64,000 nucleotides of DNA from Peromyscus leucopus (GCF_004664715.2 NC_051082.1:6469072-6533071); one strand, 5' to 3'; positions 47,412 through 59,066 are shown, counted from the first letter of the stretch. A program made the numbers and translations. The notes: generated from the sequence alone by a model not told the origin.

Positions 47412-48340
47412 TTGGTTTTCGAGACAGGGTTTCTTTGTGTAGCAGTCCTGGCTGTCCTGGAACTTGCTTTTTAGATCAGGTTTGCCTTGAGCTCAAGAGA
47501 TGTATCCATCTGTACCTTTTCCTCTCCATCTCAGAGTGCTGGGATGAGAGGCATGGCCGGGCTCATCACCCACTCTTCAAGGTGCTCCCCTAATGACAAT
47601 GTCTTTTCCATTAATCTTCAGCCCCAAGGCTAGACAGAATGATGTTCTCTGAGTATCTTGTTATATTTGGTAGACAGAGAATACAATCACCAAAGCCGAG
47701 TTCTTTCTATTGATGTTTTATTAGAGGGCACAGTGTGTAGTGAACACAACCAGGCAGGCAGGGATGGTGTCCCAGTCACTGAGGTGACAAGTCTAACAAT
47801 AAACACCTTTGTGCTGCTTGTTGTGTGGAGCCTGGGAGAAGCAGATGGCTGCCTGGCGGTCATAGTTGTGAATGAAGTCCTCGAAGGCCTTGTTTTTGTC
47901 TAGAGAGAAACAAGAAAGGAAGTTAAGTGGAGCTCATGACCCTGCTCACTACAATTTTTAACCTAAGAAACTGGTGGCCCTTCCCTCAGTGCAGACTCTG
48001 GGTTGAGAACAAGCGCACGTAAGTCAATTGGGTTGCCCAATTTGCTGGAACATATAACAAAAATGTTATTTGTTGTGGTGCTGTAGAGATGGTTCAGTTG
48101 GTAATGTGGTTACCCTACAAGCGTGAGTGCCTGAGCTCATATGCCCAGAGGTCATGTAAAAAGCAAGGTGTGGGGCTGGGCAGATGGCTCAGCAGTTAAG
48201 AGCCCTGACTGATCTTCCATAGGACCTGGGTTCAGATCCCAGCACCCACATGGCAGCTCACAACTGTCTGTAACTCCAGTTCCAGGGGATCTGAAACACT
48301 CAAGTCAATGTACACAAAATCTAATTAAGTATATTTTTAA
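47412..48340. repeat. SINEs flanking exon 4 of unit E
   Basis: A reversed old B1 at 47412-47560 and a plus-strand B2/B3 at 48176-48340. Confidence 0.75.
47793..47899 (-). pseudogene. Pla2g1b: Pla2g1b unit E: orphan exon 4
   Basis: It has the same 107-nt length and a usable acceptor (CTCTCTAG). The frame is open but three conserved cysteines are replaced ([13 protein letters not shown] where the family has [11 protein letters not shown]). No exons 1-3 follow: the unit ends at the inverted junction near 49.44 kb. A relic without constraint on disulfides. Confidence 0.82.
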
Positions 48341-48462
48341 AAAGCAAGGAGTGGTTAGGGCATCTGTAACTCTATTGGGGATGTGGGGAGCACAGATCCC
48401 TAAAACTTGTTCGTCAGTCAGGCTAGCTAAAGGTGAGTGTCCTGTTTATTGAGAAACCCAGC

Positions 48463-48880
48463 TGTAGGTTTTTTTGTCAGGACTGCCAGTTCCCCAAATA
48501 ACCACAGAAAGACTTATTAATTACAAAGGCTCGGTCAGTAGCTCAGGCTTGTTACTAGTTAAATCTTATATTTTAAATTAATTACTAATTATATTACTAA
48601 TTTACTATTATTATATTATATTACTATATTAAATTATATTACTAATTTATATTACTAATTATAATTAATTACTAATTATATTACTAATCTACATTCTGCC
48701 ACATAGCGGTACCTTCTTTCAACATGGCACATTCATCTTGCTTCTCTCTGCGTCTCTGGAGACTCCTCTGACTCCTTCTTCCCAGCATTCTCTCTGCCTT
48801 GAAAATCCTGCCTATCAGCCAGTCAGCTTTAATCATGAGAGCAATACCTATTTGCAGTGTACAAAGATTGTTTCACAGCA
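48463..48880 (-). mobile_element. Solo LTR in unit E
   Basis: Reads TGCTGTGAAACAATC...CCTACA on the minus strand and is flanked by CCCAGC and CCCAAC, a 6-bp duplication with one mismatch, at a site that is continuous in unit C. The interior has an AT-rich ATTACTAAT repeat near 48.55-48.69 kb. Confidence 0.7.
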
Positions 48881-48889
48881 CCCAACCTG

Positions 48890-49444
48890 TAAAGACATGG
48901 GAGAGAGTAACTGAAGAAGACAGGGTATGACAACCTATTCCTATACATAAAAATATATCAACATGGACATTTAATTCTAAAACCCAGAAAACTAAAATAT
49001 CAGCTTCCACTCATAAAATTGTATAATTTAAGACAATCCTCCTGCCTCCACCTCCCAAGTGCTGAGATTACAGGTGTGCACCGCCACACTCAATTCATGG
49101 GTTCTGGAGGTGGAACCCAGGGCTCTGTAAATGCTAGGCAAGCACTCCAGCAACTGAGCTATATCCCCAGCCCTCTGAATCCTCACCTGTAAAATGGGAA
49201 TAATAAACCTTGCTCTGCAGATATGTTTAGTCCTGTATCTGGCTTAAAGCCAATGATGCAGCTCTCAGTTGTTTAGTCAATATGGAAGCAGTGTAACACT
49301 GCACCTAATAAGAGAGGCTTTGGACAGGCAAGATGGCTCAGGGAATAAAGGCACTTGCTGCCAGGTCTGAATCCGAGTACCATCCCCAGGACTCCCGTGG
49401 TCGATGGAGAGAACAGACTCCTGCAAGTTGTCCTCAGACCTCAG
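48890..49444. other. Intron 3 remnant of unit E
   Basis: Collinear with intron 3 of A, B, C and D (AAGACAATCCTCCTGCCTCC..., then a B3-like SINE). Ends at the inversion junction; no coding sequence. Confidence 0.7.
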
Positions 49445-50610
49445 AGAAGACAGAGAGTAGGAGGGGAGAGAAGAGAGAAAGACACAGTGTCACATGGGCA
49501 CTAAAGGCAACATCTTTGCACTAAAAACGATGGACTCGAAGCGCTTCTGCTGTGCGCTCATGCTAGGAACTTGCACATAGGAAACCAAACTGGACTGAGG
49601 GTAAATGTCCTGAAGGCAGGATTACATCCTGGTGACCTTCCAGTGTTCACTGTGTCTCAACACACGCCACAAGATAATTGTCCCGCTAAAGTACACAGCA
49701 GCAAACTTTTTGAACAAACAAAACAGAACACATCATCGTCTTCTCCTCTACCTTTCTCTATCAAGGGACCCCGAGGGGGAAACCAGGTTAATCTCTGGTT
49801 CCCCGGTCAACCAGGTTTGAAAAAAAATGTCCCAATTGGCTAGTTTAGGGCTACGTGGTTCTCAGTCTCTCTTTTCCTTTAGTCAACAGCTGCCCAGTCC
49901 TCTGCCTTTCTACCCCGACCCTCATTCCCACTCTTGTCCCACCCAAGGCTAGGGCCCTGCCCCTCTCAATGTCAGGCCTGGTGAGCAACAGGTGCAGCTG
50001 CAGCCGCCTGCGCAGGCGCAGTGACTGGTAGTAGCTGGTAGTGGCTGTCCAGAGTCCTGCTGGAAGGGTCTTAAGCATGGAGAAAACTAAGTCAACTCAC
50101 CCCTACATGGTTTTTATCCGGGTAAGATGTGAAAAGCGTGGAAAATGAGGTGCTGGGGTACTAAGTTGGGGGTACATAAGAGATGTCCAAACCCTAGCCA
50201 GGCGGTGGTGGCACACACCTTTAATCCCAGCACTCGGGAGGCAGAGCCAGGCGGATCTCTGTGAGTTCAAGGCCAGTCTGGTCTACAGAGCGAGATCCAG
50301 GACAGGCACCAAAGCTACACAGAGAAACCCTGTCTCAGAAAAAAAAAAAAAGAGGTAGCCAAACCCAGTGTCAAGAGGGCATTGGCCCAGCAGACATTGT
50401 TCAAACGCCACTATGTGGTTGCTGAGAACTGAACCCTGGTCCTTAGGAAGAGCAGAAAGTGTTCTTAAGTGCTGAGCCATCTCCCCAGCCCCAGTAATGG
50501 CTAAACTTAACTGTCAGCTTAACACACCTGGGAAGGGCGAGCCTCAGAAGAAGGATTGCCTGCATCGCATTGGGCAGTGGGCAAATCGGTTGGGCATTTT
50601 CTCGGTAGAT
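49445..50610. repeat. Right arm of inverted repeat
   Basis: The reverse complement of 46320-47290, interrupted by a B1 at about 50195-50352. It starts abruptly after intron-3 sequence (GTTGTCCTCAGACC), which marks the breakpoint near 49.44 kb. Confidence 0.8.
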
Positions 50611-50639
50611 GAAGGAGGCCTCCACCTATCATGGGCAGT

Positions 50640-51045
50640 GTCGTCCCTGAACAGGAGGGCATGGGCTGCATAAGCAAGTATTCCTCCTTGTTGTCTGCAT
50701 TGATTTCTCCGTGATGGGCTGTGATCTGTAAGATAAGATCAACCTTTCTTCCCCAAGCTGCTTGGGAAGTGGTGTTTATTACTGCAGTAACAGAAAGCGA
50801 CCTTGGACTGCGCTTCAGGAGTCCTGCTTTTCGGGACTCTGTTTCTGATGCCATCAGTGAACCTAGGGCTTCGACCATCCTAGACAGGCTGTTAACAGTG
50901 AGCGTCACCCCCAGCTCTTCAGTAGCCTCATCTTTTAAAAGAAGTCATAGTGGCCATGTCATAAAGGTGTGGGACCCGTGGGTAAGCGAGAAGACGGATT
51001 GTAAAATGATGTGTTGTAAATGTTGAATAAATATTTTTCTAAGGG
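50640..51045 (+). other. Unassigned non-SINE segment ending in AATAAA
   Basis: The first part (to about 50.81 kb) continues an old interspersed repeat. The second part carries a plus-strand frame ending KMMCCKC with AATAAA directly after it and a T-rich run at 51085. It may be a 3' UTR remnant or an old repeat; nothing shows that it is a gene. Confidence 0.25.
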
Positions 51046-51126
51046 AGGGACCTCCAGTTTGTTTTGGCTCTTTGGTATTTGTGATTTTTTTTTTTTTAAT
51101 TAAACTACCTAAAGAGAAAATGAGGG

Positions 51127-52890
51127 GTCTGGAGAGATGGCTCATCAGCTAAGGACATTCATTGGCTGCTCTTCCATAGGTCCTGAGTTCAATTCCCAGC
51201 ACTCACAAGGCAGTCCATGACCATCTGGAATGAGATCTGATGCCCTCTGCTGGTGTGCAGATGTACATGCAGACAAAACACCCATATATATATAAAATAC
51301 ATGAATAACTAGATCTATACAAGAAAAATGAGGCCCTGGGGAAGATCATCAAGAATCTGGGTATACTCCACAGGGACAAAGGTTAGCGGGATTAATGTCA
51401 TCTCCTTCTCCATCCTATACACTAATGGTTGTGGGGGCCTTTGCCTACTGTGGGCCAAATACTCTGCTATGTGACTCATTCTTCAAAACCCACTGAAGTA
51501 ACTATTATTCTAATTTTTGAGGGTCTAGGGTACTAGCCCAGGCTAGCCTCAAACTCACTAGGTAGGCATGATGACCTTGAGCTCCAGTCCTCTACCTGAG
51601 AGCTGGGATTACAGGTCTGGACCACCATGCCCATTTTATGTGCTAGGGATCTAACCTAGGGCTTTGTGTTGCCAGGCAACCGTCCTGCCAACTGTGTTAG
51701 CCAGTCCTTATTTATTCAATAATATGACTGAAAATCACACAAAATGCCGGGCAGTGGTGGCGCACACCTTTAATCCCAGCACTCAGGAGGCAGAGGCAGG
51801 CAGATCTTTGTGAGGTCGAGGCCAGCCTGGGCTACCAAGTGAGTTCCAGGAAAGGTGCAAAGCTACACAAGAGAAACCCTGTCTCGGGAAAAAAAAAATC
51901 ACACAAAATAACTTAAGTTCATCTAATTAGTAAAGAGCAAAACAGGTTGAAACCTACTTGTGTCTATTTTCTGAGTTTCAACTCCATGCTGTGCTCTATT
52001 TGTAGTAAGTGAAAATGGAGAGAAAAAAAAAAAGCTTTCTGGAATGGGTGTGCTGGTATACACATTTAATCCCAGCACTCAGGAGGCAGAGGCGGGCAGA
52101 CCTCTGTAAATTCAAGGCCAGCCTGCTCTACATGATTAGTTCCAGGACAGCTGGTACTACATAGAGAGACCCTGCCTCAAAAACCAAAAAGAAGAAAAAA
52201 AATTAAAGGGTCTAGGAATGTAGTTCATGGACAGTATTTTCCTAGCATGCACAAGGCTCTCGTATTCAGTATCCAGCACTGAAAAATAAAGTAAAAGAAA
52301 CTTTAAGCCAGGCATAGTGGCACACATTTGCAATCTCATAATTAGGGAGGTAGAGGCAGGAGAATTAGAAATTCAAAGTCATTCTCAGATAAGTAATGAG
52401 TTAGAAACCAATCTGGGCCTCAGAAGGCCTTGTCTCTGAACTGGCCTGAATTAATTAGTGTATTAATTATTCAAGATCTGCCACCTTCGGGGCTGGAGAG
52501 ATGGCTCAGAGGTTAAGGGCACTGACTGTTCTTCCAGAGGTCCTGAGTTCAATTCCCAGCACCCACATGGTGGCTCACAACCATCTGTAATGAGATCTGG
52601 TGCCCTCTTCTGGCATGCAGGAATACATGCAAATAGAACACTGTAAACATAATAAATAAATATATCTTTAAAAAAAATAAGATCTGGTGCCCTCTTCTGA
52701 TAGACAGGGATACATGCAGAAGGAACACTATATACAAAATAAATAAATCTTTAAAAAAAAAAAAAAAAAGATCTGCCACCTTTAATCCCAGCACTTTGGA
52801 GGCAGAGGCAGGAAGATCTCTGAGTTTGAGGCCAGCATGGTCTACAGAGTGAGTTCCAGAATAGCCAGGGCTTCCAGAAATATCAAGTTC
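51127..52890. repeat. SINE cluster 5' of the unassigned exon
   Basis: B2 at 51127-51310, B4/RSINE-like at 51518-51665 (minus), B1 at 51747-51892 and 52043-52195, old B1 at 52308-52440, B2 at 52491-52760 (partly duplicated end), B1 at 52772-52870. No gene seen. Confidence 0.78.
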
Positions 52891-53640
52891 TTCTTGGGAG
52901 AGATTTGTGTTTGGTTGGTTGGGTTTTTTCTTTGTTTGTTTGTGTGTTTTTAGAATTCTACCTCAGTAGAGAATACAAAGAAAACACGTATGTCTGCAGG
53001 TGAGCCCTTATTTCAAAAAAAGGGTGTGTGTGAGCAGAATATCTAGACAGATGGTGCAACAGTTAAGAGCCCTGGCTACACCTTCAGAGTTCAGTCCCGG
53101 GCACCTTCATTAGCTCACTCCTGAGCAACTGGGGTACCAGCTCCAAGGACTCCAATGCCCTCTTCTGGACCTGTTGGACACCTGTGCATACACACACAGG
53201 AAGATACACATGAACAAATTAAAAATCATGTCTTTAGGAAAAAAAATCCTGGAATGAGATTTACAACCCTGTATGTCTTCAGAATGAATGATGGGGCAGC
53301 CCCGCACTCTGCACAGCCCAAGACCATGCATTACCCTGGCAGCTGAGATTGCTCCCGAGGCTGGGGTGGAGCGAGCCTGTGTTGCCTGTCCTCAACTCAG
53401 ACAGGAGGCTTTCCGAAGCAGATCGTGAGTCTTCCACGTGCCTCACGTTTCAGGGCACACCGATTCTTTCCACTGAGCGCAGTGATCAAACATACCAGCT
53501 GGAGAACCCACAGGGAATGAACTGTTTCCTCATCACAAACCAGGCCCAAGGTCAGCGTCCCCTTCTGAGAGCTAACATCAAGTAGAAATCCTGGCGGCAC
53601 ACTGGCATAAGACCTGTGCTTTCTTGTATATACAAATGCA
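52891..53640. other. Low-repeat segment without a recognised gene
   Basis: Contains a B3-like fragment near 53045-53220. The remaining sequence has only short frames on both strands and nothing I recognise. Confidence 0.4.
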
Positions 53641-53673
53641 CAGTCTGCACACTTGATATGCTATTAAAAATAA

Positions 53674-54100
53674 TTTATTGTTCGGTTAATAAAAAAAATT
53701 AACTTATGCTATTGCTCACGTTGTTAAAAATATCAAAGTGCTTCAGTCAGACACAATCACTTGGAATTACAAGCGAATTACAGATGCCCTTCTGGTTATT
53801 CCCAGAATTACTGAGATCTCAATGTCGGCCCTCCACAGACCATGCTGGTTTACGAACTTCCCAGCTGTTTCTTCTTCCGGGTCGTATGAAAGGGACACAG
53901 CTGTGCCATCAAGAACAGCTACTTCTTGAAGAAGGCTTTCTTGTGGGGGAGGGCAGCTCTACCCCGGGACTTTGATGGCTGGTCTGTAAACAGCAGGGGG
54001 CAGCGGTGGACAGGCCTGGAGACATTGCTCTGCCGCCCTCTATAGGACGGAGTCGGTAAGCTTCCATTAGTTCGAAGGGAAGGGAAGAATCCTTAGGGAC
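53674..54100 (-). other. Possible minus-strand terminal exon of unknown identity
   Basis: A strong acceptor (pyrimidine run then TTTTCAG) ends at 54101 and opens a frame starting VPKDSSLPFELMEAYRLRP that runs 63 codons to TGA. AATAAA on the same strand is at 53674-53679. It lies about 1.9 kb downstream of the Sirt4 stop, so it could be an alternative Sirt4 3' exon, part of a long Sirt4 3' UTR, or chance. I do not recognise the peptide. Confidence 0.3.
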
Positions 54101-54211
54101 CTGAAAAGAAATCAAACAAGTTAATGTCAATGGAGTGGAAATAATGGTTGTAAACATCAGCCTACCCACTAAAAAACAAGGATGGAGCAGGCACAGTAGT
54201 ACACACCTTTA

Positions 54212-55560
54212 ATCCCAGCACTCTGGGGGCTGGAGAGATGGCTCAGAGGTTAAGAGCACTGGCTGCTCATCCAGAGGATCTGGGTTCAATTCCCAGCACC
54301 CATATGGCAGTTTGTATGTCTGTAACTCCAGCTCCAGGGCATCTAGCACACTCACACATATCTACATGTAGGCAAAACACCAATGTACACAGAATAAAAA
54401 AAATTAGTTATTTAAAAAAAAATATCCCAGCACTCTGGAGGCAGAGGCAGGAGGATCAGAGGCCAGCCAGGTCTACACAGATAGACCCTTTCTCAAAACA
54501 AACAAATGAACAAACAAACCCAAGGCCAGTAAGTTGGCTCTGTGGGTAAAGGTGCTTGCTGCCAGTCCTAAGGACATGAGTTCAATCCCCAGAGCCCACA
54601 TGATAGAAGGCAAGATCTGACTCCTATACATCCTTCCCTGACCTAGACACACATACCATGATACCTGTGCATCCATACACACAGACGCACATACAAAAAT
54701 AAATGAAATTGTAAAAATGTTAAAGTTATACAAACAGCCAGGTATGGTGGTTATTGACTTTAATCCAGCACTCAGGAGGTAGAGGCAAGTAGATCTCTGT
54801 GAATTCGAGGCCAGCCTGGTCTACAGAGAGAGTTCCAGATAAATCCTGTCTCGAAACTCACTCGCCCACCCCCAGAAAAAAGGTTTATGTTTAATTACAT
54901 GAGTGCTCATGTGTTTGTGTGTGCAGATGTCTTCAGAGTTCAGAAGAGGATGTTGGTGGATTCCCCTGGAACCGGAGCTTCAGGCAGTTATAAGCATCTA
55001 ACTGGGAACTGAACTCTAGTCCTCTCCAGAAGCAACACAAACCACATGACATCTTGTGTTTTGTTTTGCTTTGATTTCTCAGAAAGACAAATAAGGGCTG
55101 GAGAGTCGGCACTAGCTGCTCTTCCAGAGGTCCTGAGTTCAATTCCCAGCACCCACACGGTGGCTCACAACCATCTATGGGGGATCTGACGCCCTCTTCT
55201 CTAGTGCAGACCTACAGGAAGACAGAGCACTCATATACATAAATAAGTAAATCTTAAAGAGAAAGACAAACCCGACTTAGAGCTGAGCGCACACTTGGGA
55301 GGCTGGGGCAAGAGGATTGCCCCAGATTCAAGGCCAGCCTGGGCTACACAGCAAAACCCTGTCCTTAGAAGCCAGCAACACAGGGCTGGAGAGATGGTTC
55401 AGCCCCCAGAGCATTTGGTTCCCAGCACCCACGGAGTGGATTGCAACCTGTAACTCCAGTGCTGGGAATCTGATGCCCTCTTCTGGCCTCTGCGGGCACT
55501 GCATGGATATGTCGTACAGACGAACACCCAAGCAAAACATCATACACAAACAATAAAAAT
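54212..55560. repeat. SINE cluster 3' of Sirt4, with one SINE nested in a B1
   Basis: A B2/B3 at 54227-54410 interrupts a B1 and is flanked by the 15-bp duplication ATCCCAGCACTCTGG (54212-54226, 54424-54438). Further copies at 54525-54720 (B3), 54735-54870 (B1), 55096-55255 (B2) and 55382-55560 (B3). Confidence 0.85.
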
Positions 55561-55960
55561 AAATAGGTTAAAAATAAAACAACAGTAAAAACCCCATCCA
55601 CTGTTTAAAAAAAAACAGTTAGTTTTAGTTAAAAAACGGTCATATGTGAAGTCTAGAACTGTCTCCTTGGTCAGTCACCTGACTCCTCAGGCTAATAGGG
55701 AACAGACTCTGTCTTCTGGCTTTTGTTTTGTTTTTGTTGTTTGGAGTTAAGGTCTCACACCTGTGGCCTAATCTAGCCACTCTGTATGGAGACTGGCCCT
55801 GAGCTCCAGGCCACCCTCTTTAATCAGCCTCCTGAGGGCTGGATCACAAGCATGAACCACTCCACCTGGCTAGACCCTTCGGTCTGAGAAGGTGTTTACC
55901 TACAGCAGCCGGACTCAACAACAGAAAGTCCCTTTCCAGCCTCTGAACATCGGACCTCCG

Positions 55961-56113
55961 TCACTGTGGGTCTATTAAAGGCAGCAACTCTCCGCAGCGG
56001 GAATCCAGCTTCAGGCAGGCCAGGTCATCCGACCTCGTGGGTCCAATGTTCAGAATGGCGATGGGGAGCTTCTTCTCCCTGGCGGTGAGGATGAACCTGT
56101 AACCGGAGTACAC
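55961..56113 (-). CDS. Sirt4: Sirt4 last coding exon
   Basis: The acceptor is CTGGGCAG. It encodes [20 protein letters not shown] and ends LLPLIDPQ then TGA. It is too broken up by other frames to appear as a long ORF but is unmistakable by homology. Confidence 0.93.
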   Translation of the reverse strand: MYSGYRFILTAREKKLPIAILNIGPTRSDDLACLKLDSRCGELLPLIDPQ

Positions 56114-56790
56114 CTGCCCAGACAGAAGACAGAGAGTTCGCGCTAGATCCAGGAAAAGAACTACCCTACGACCTCAGAAACAAAACACAACAACAACAAA
56201 AAAAAGACAAAAGGGAGCTGAGAGGCCGGTGAGATAGCTCAGCAGATAAAGGTCCAACCACGCCAGATGACGTGAGTTCAATTCCCAAAACCCACGATGG
56301 AAGGTAGGTGAGAACTGACCCCCACGAGTTGTCCTCTGACCTACACACAATCAATGAATCAATCAGTCAGTCGACAAAGGGGTACCCGTGCTTGGGAAAT
56401 GGTGGATTGAGTCAAGTTCTTGCTATCCAAGTTTGGGAATCTGAGATCAGATTCCCAGCATCCGTATAAACACTGGTTTTGGTGGTAATCACGTGTAATC
56501 CTAGTGTTCACAGACAGAAAACAACGGGGTTCCTAGGAGCTCACTGACCAGCCAGCCTAGTCATTCCATGACCCCTAAGTTCACTGAGAGACTGTCTCAA
56601 AAGCTATGCCAGGGGCTGGAGAGATGACTCAGTGGTTAAGAGCACTTGTTGATCCTGCAGAGGACCCCAGTTCGGTTCCCAACACCCAGGGCTGTTGAAA
56701 CCCTGTCTCAAAACAAAAAACAAAAAACCTAAGGTAGACAGCAACAGATGACATCCAACATTGACACTCCTGCATACACATGTGCACACT

Positions 56791-56829
<39 letters not shown>

Positions 56830-59066
56830 AGACTAGAAAGGAAACCCAAATAAGAGGGAACCTCTAGGAAGTCTCACCCTGTACAACCGGCAAGGGCCAC
56901 CGTGACCCTGACAGAGTGAGGTACCTGCAGGGACGATCCCACCACCAGCAGGGAATCGGCCTCTTTCACACGCCTGTGCACGAAGTCAACCTTGTCTGGG
57001 TTCACCGTGTCCCCAAAGAAAACGACATCTGGTTTCAGAGGGCCGCCGCACCGATCACAGGACGGGACCTGAAAGCTGCGGACCTGCTCCTCGGTGAGGA
57101 ACACATCGCCGTCAGGGGCCACGCCCTGCGCCTCAGCGCTCCAGCTGGGGTTCAGGACCTGGAAGCGGTCCTGCAGCACCCTGCGGGGAGTCTGCTCCCC
57201 ACAGTTCAGGCACAGGACTCTAAAAGCAAATAGGAGGCCTGCTGAGTATTGGTTCCTGCGAGGGATAAAGCTGCCAGTGCAGCCCCAACCATTTTCAACG
57301 CCCCACGAAAAAAAAAAAGAGTCACTTTCTTTTCCTAGGACCGCCCCCCATCTGAGGACACCCATTTTCATTTTCGTCTTCTCCCTCCTGTCCTTTGCCA
57401 CCTCTAGAACAGGGGGTTCTCAACCTGTGGGTCGCGACCCCTTGGGGCTGAATGACTTTTTCACGGGAGATGGCCTATCAGATATCCTGCATATCAGATA
57501 TTTGTGTTATGATTCATAATTGTAACAACATTACAGTCATGAAGTAGCAACACACATAATTCTATGGTGGGGGGATCGTCACATCATGAGGAAGTGTATT
57601 AAAGGGTCTACACCCAATCCTCAGCACTCAAACCCGTGCCCCCTCCACACTTGTCCCTGCCCATCTACAGTGACTGTCACTACCACTCCCTGTGAAGTCA
57701 CTTTTGGAAGGGTGGTGAGATACACCTTTAATCCCAGCACTCGGGAGGCAGAGGCAGGCAGATCTCTGTGAGCTTGGGGCCAGCCTGGTCCACATAGTGA
57801 GTTACAGGTTACCCAAGGCTACGCAGAGACTCCGTCTCCACCTAAACAAACAAATAAAAAGAAGAAGAAAGGAGAAACGACCATGTTAGGGAGTTAATTC
57901 CCCAACAGTGATGCTGGATCAAGGTGGGATCGGGAGATGGTTCATTAACACCCTAGCTTTCACTTTTGGTGAAATAATTGGTTTTTGGTTTGGTTTGGTT
58001 TGGTTTTTCGAGACAAGGTTTCTCTGTGTAGCTTTGTGCCTTTCCTGGAACTCACTCTGTAGCCCAGGCTGGCCTCGAACTCACAGAGATCTTCCTGCCT
58101 CTGCCTCCCCAGTGCTGGTATTAAAGGCATGCGCCACCACCACCAGGCGAAATAATTTTTTTTCAACCCAAACTCAGGGTTAACAATACTACTCACCGCC
58201 CTCATGGTGGCTCTTTCTGCACAGTGGCGATGACAACTCTGAATTGTATTCTAGACTGGGAGTCATTGCCGGATGCAGCCCCACTCACATTATTTTTCCT
58301 GGCGCCGGGAAACTGAACCCAGAGCTCTGCCCATGCGAGCACTACACCAAGGATACGGGCCAACCGGAAGGCATCCTTTCTCGGCTTGCTCCTTTTCCTG
58401 TTTCCGTCCCTACGTCCTCTCCTCGGTTCACTAGGCCCAACCCCAAAGCCAACGACTTGCCCAAGGAAGCCTTTGCTCTGGATCCAAGACAACCCTGCTC
58501 CAGACAGCCAAAGGCCCCTTCACCTGGGGAACCACACACATCCTCTTAGGGCCAAACCCGGTAGACTTGGGCACCTACCTGTGCATGCATCCATGGAGCT
58601 CCGTCAGCCGCTGGTTACCGGCCTTGGAGTGCAGAGCATCCACATTCTGAGTCACCAACCAGTGCAGCTTCCCGAGTTTCTCCCAACTGCTCAAAGCCCA
58701 GTGTGCTGGGTTGGGCTGGTGAGAGGAGAACTGAGGCCAGCCCACAAAGTTTCTGGCCCAGTACCGCTGGCGGACTGGGGCACTGCGTACGAAATCCATG
58801 TGCTGGATGGGTCTCCGGTCGGTGCGGGCGTACAGTCCAACCTTCTCCGACCTGTAGTCTGGGATCCCAGACTCCGTGGAGACTCCTGCGCCTGTCATCA
58901 CGAGAAGTTTCTTGGAAAGGGTAATGAAGCGTTGTAACTCTTTGATCTTCTCAGGGTCCACAGGAGGGCTTGGCGGCACAAATAACCCAGTAGGGCCACG
59001 CGAGCTCGGCCGGCTGAGGGTCCTCATCCAACGGCCCTTTGTTGACCCGAAAGTCAATGCACTCAT
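55961..59066 (-). CDS. Sirt4: Sirt4, mitochondrial sirtuin
   Basis: Coding exons 59066-58579, 57219-56925 and 56113-55961 (488+295+153 nt) give 311 residues plus TGA, close to human SIRT4 (314). SIRT4 is a mitochondrial-matrix NAD+-dependent deacylase, lipoamidase and ADP-ribosyltransferase acting on metabolic enzymes such as glutamate dehydrogenase and the pyruvate dehydrogenase complex. Visible: a basic N-terminus fitting a mitochondrial presequence; NAD-binding [15 protein letters not shown] at about residues 59-73; TQNVDALH at 139-146; catalytic His158 in ELHGC; four zinc cysteines (166, 169, 217, 220); and VVGSSLQV across the last junction. All splice sites are GT-AG. The start chosen is the first in-frame ATG in the exon after acceptor TTTGTAG. 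The Asp of CMDR in human is His here. Confidence 0.96.
56224..56830 (+). repeat. SINEs in the Sirt4 last intron
   Basis: B2-like at 56224-56355 and 56610-56797, the latter ending in a (CA)n run at 56798-56827. Confidence 0.72.
56925..57219 (-). CDS. Sirt4: Sirt4 middle coding exon (zinc module)
   Basis: It starts [12 protein letters not shown] and includes SCDRCGG and [16 protein letters not shown], ending SSLQ. The acceptor is GCTTTTAG and the donor CTGCAG/GTACCT. Confidence 0.95.
57405..57605 (+). mobile_element. hAT-Charlie-type DNA transposon remnant
   Basis: Starts GGTTCTCAACCTGTGGGTCG and contains the GTGTTATGATTCATAATTGTAAC core, ending near GTATTAAAGGGTC. I recognise it as the rodent URR1-like non-autonomous family from memory; the exact subfamily is uncertain. 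Confidence 0.6.
57716..58148. repeat. B1 SINEs in Sirt4 intron
   Basis: A plus-strand B1 at 57716-57840 and a reversed full-length B1 at 57990-58148. Confidence 0.82.
58579..59066 (-). CDS. Sirt4: Sirt4 first coding exon
   Basis: From [13 protein letters not shown] to ELHGCMHR, it contains the Rossmann NAD site and the catalytic His. The donor is CACAG/GTAGGT. The acceptor TTTTGTAG lies seven bases upstream of the ATG. Confidence 0.95.

Noticed and set aside
50505..50810. Possible gene fragment
   Set aside because: The start is shared with the repeat at 46.32-46.40 kb, 25.2 kb and 18.36 kb and resembles an old rodent interspersed repeat whose family I cannot name with confidence.
56916..57519. 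Plus-strand frames of 105 and 141 codons
   Set aside because: They are antisense shadows of the Sirt4 middle exon.
58244..58937. Plus-strand frames of 101 and 183 codons
   Set aside because: They lie antisense to the Sirt4 first coding exon and adjacent intron; codon constraint belongs to Sirt4.
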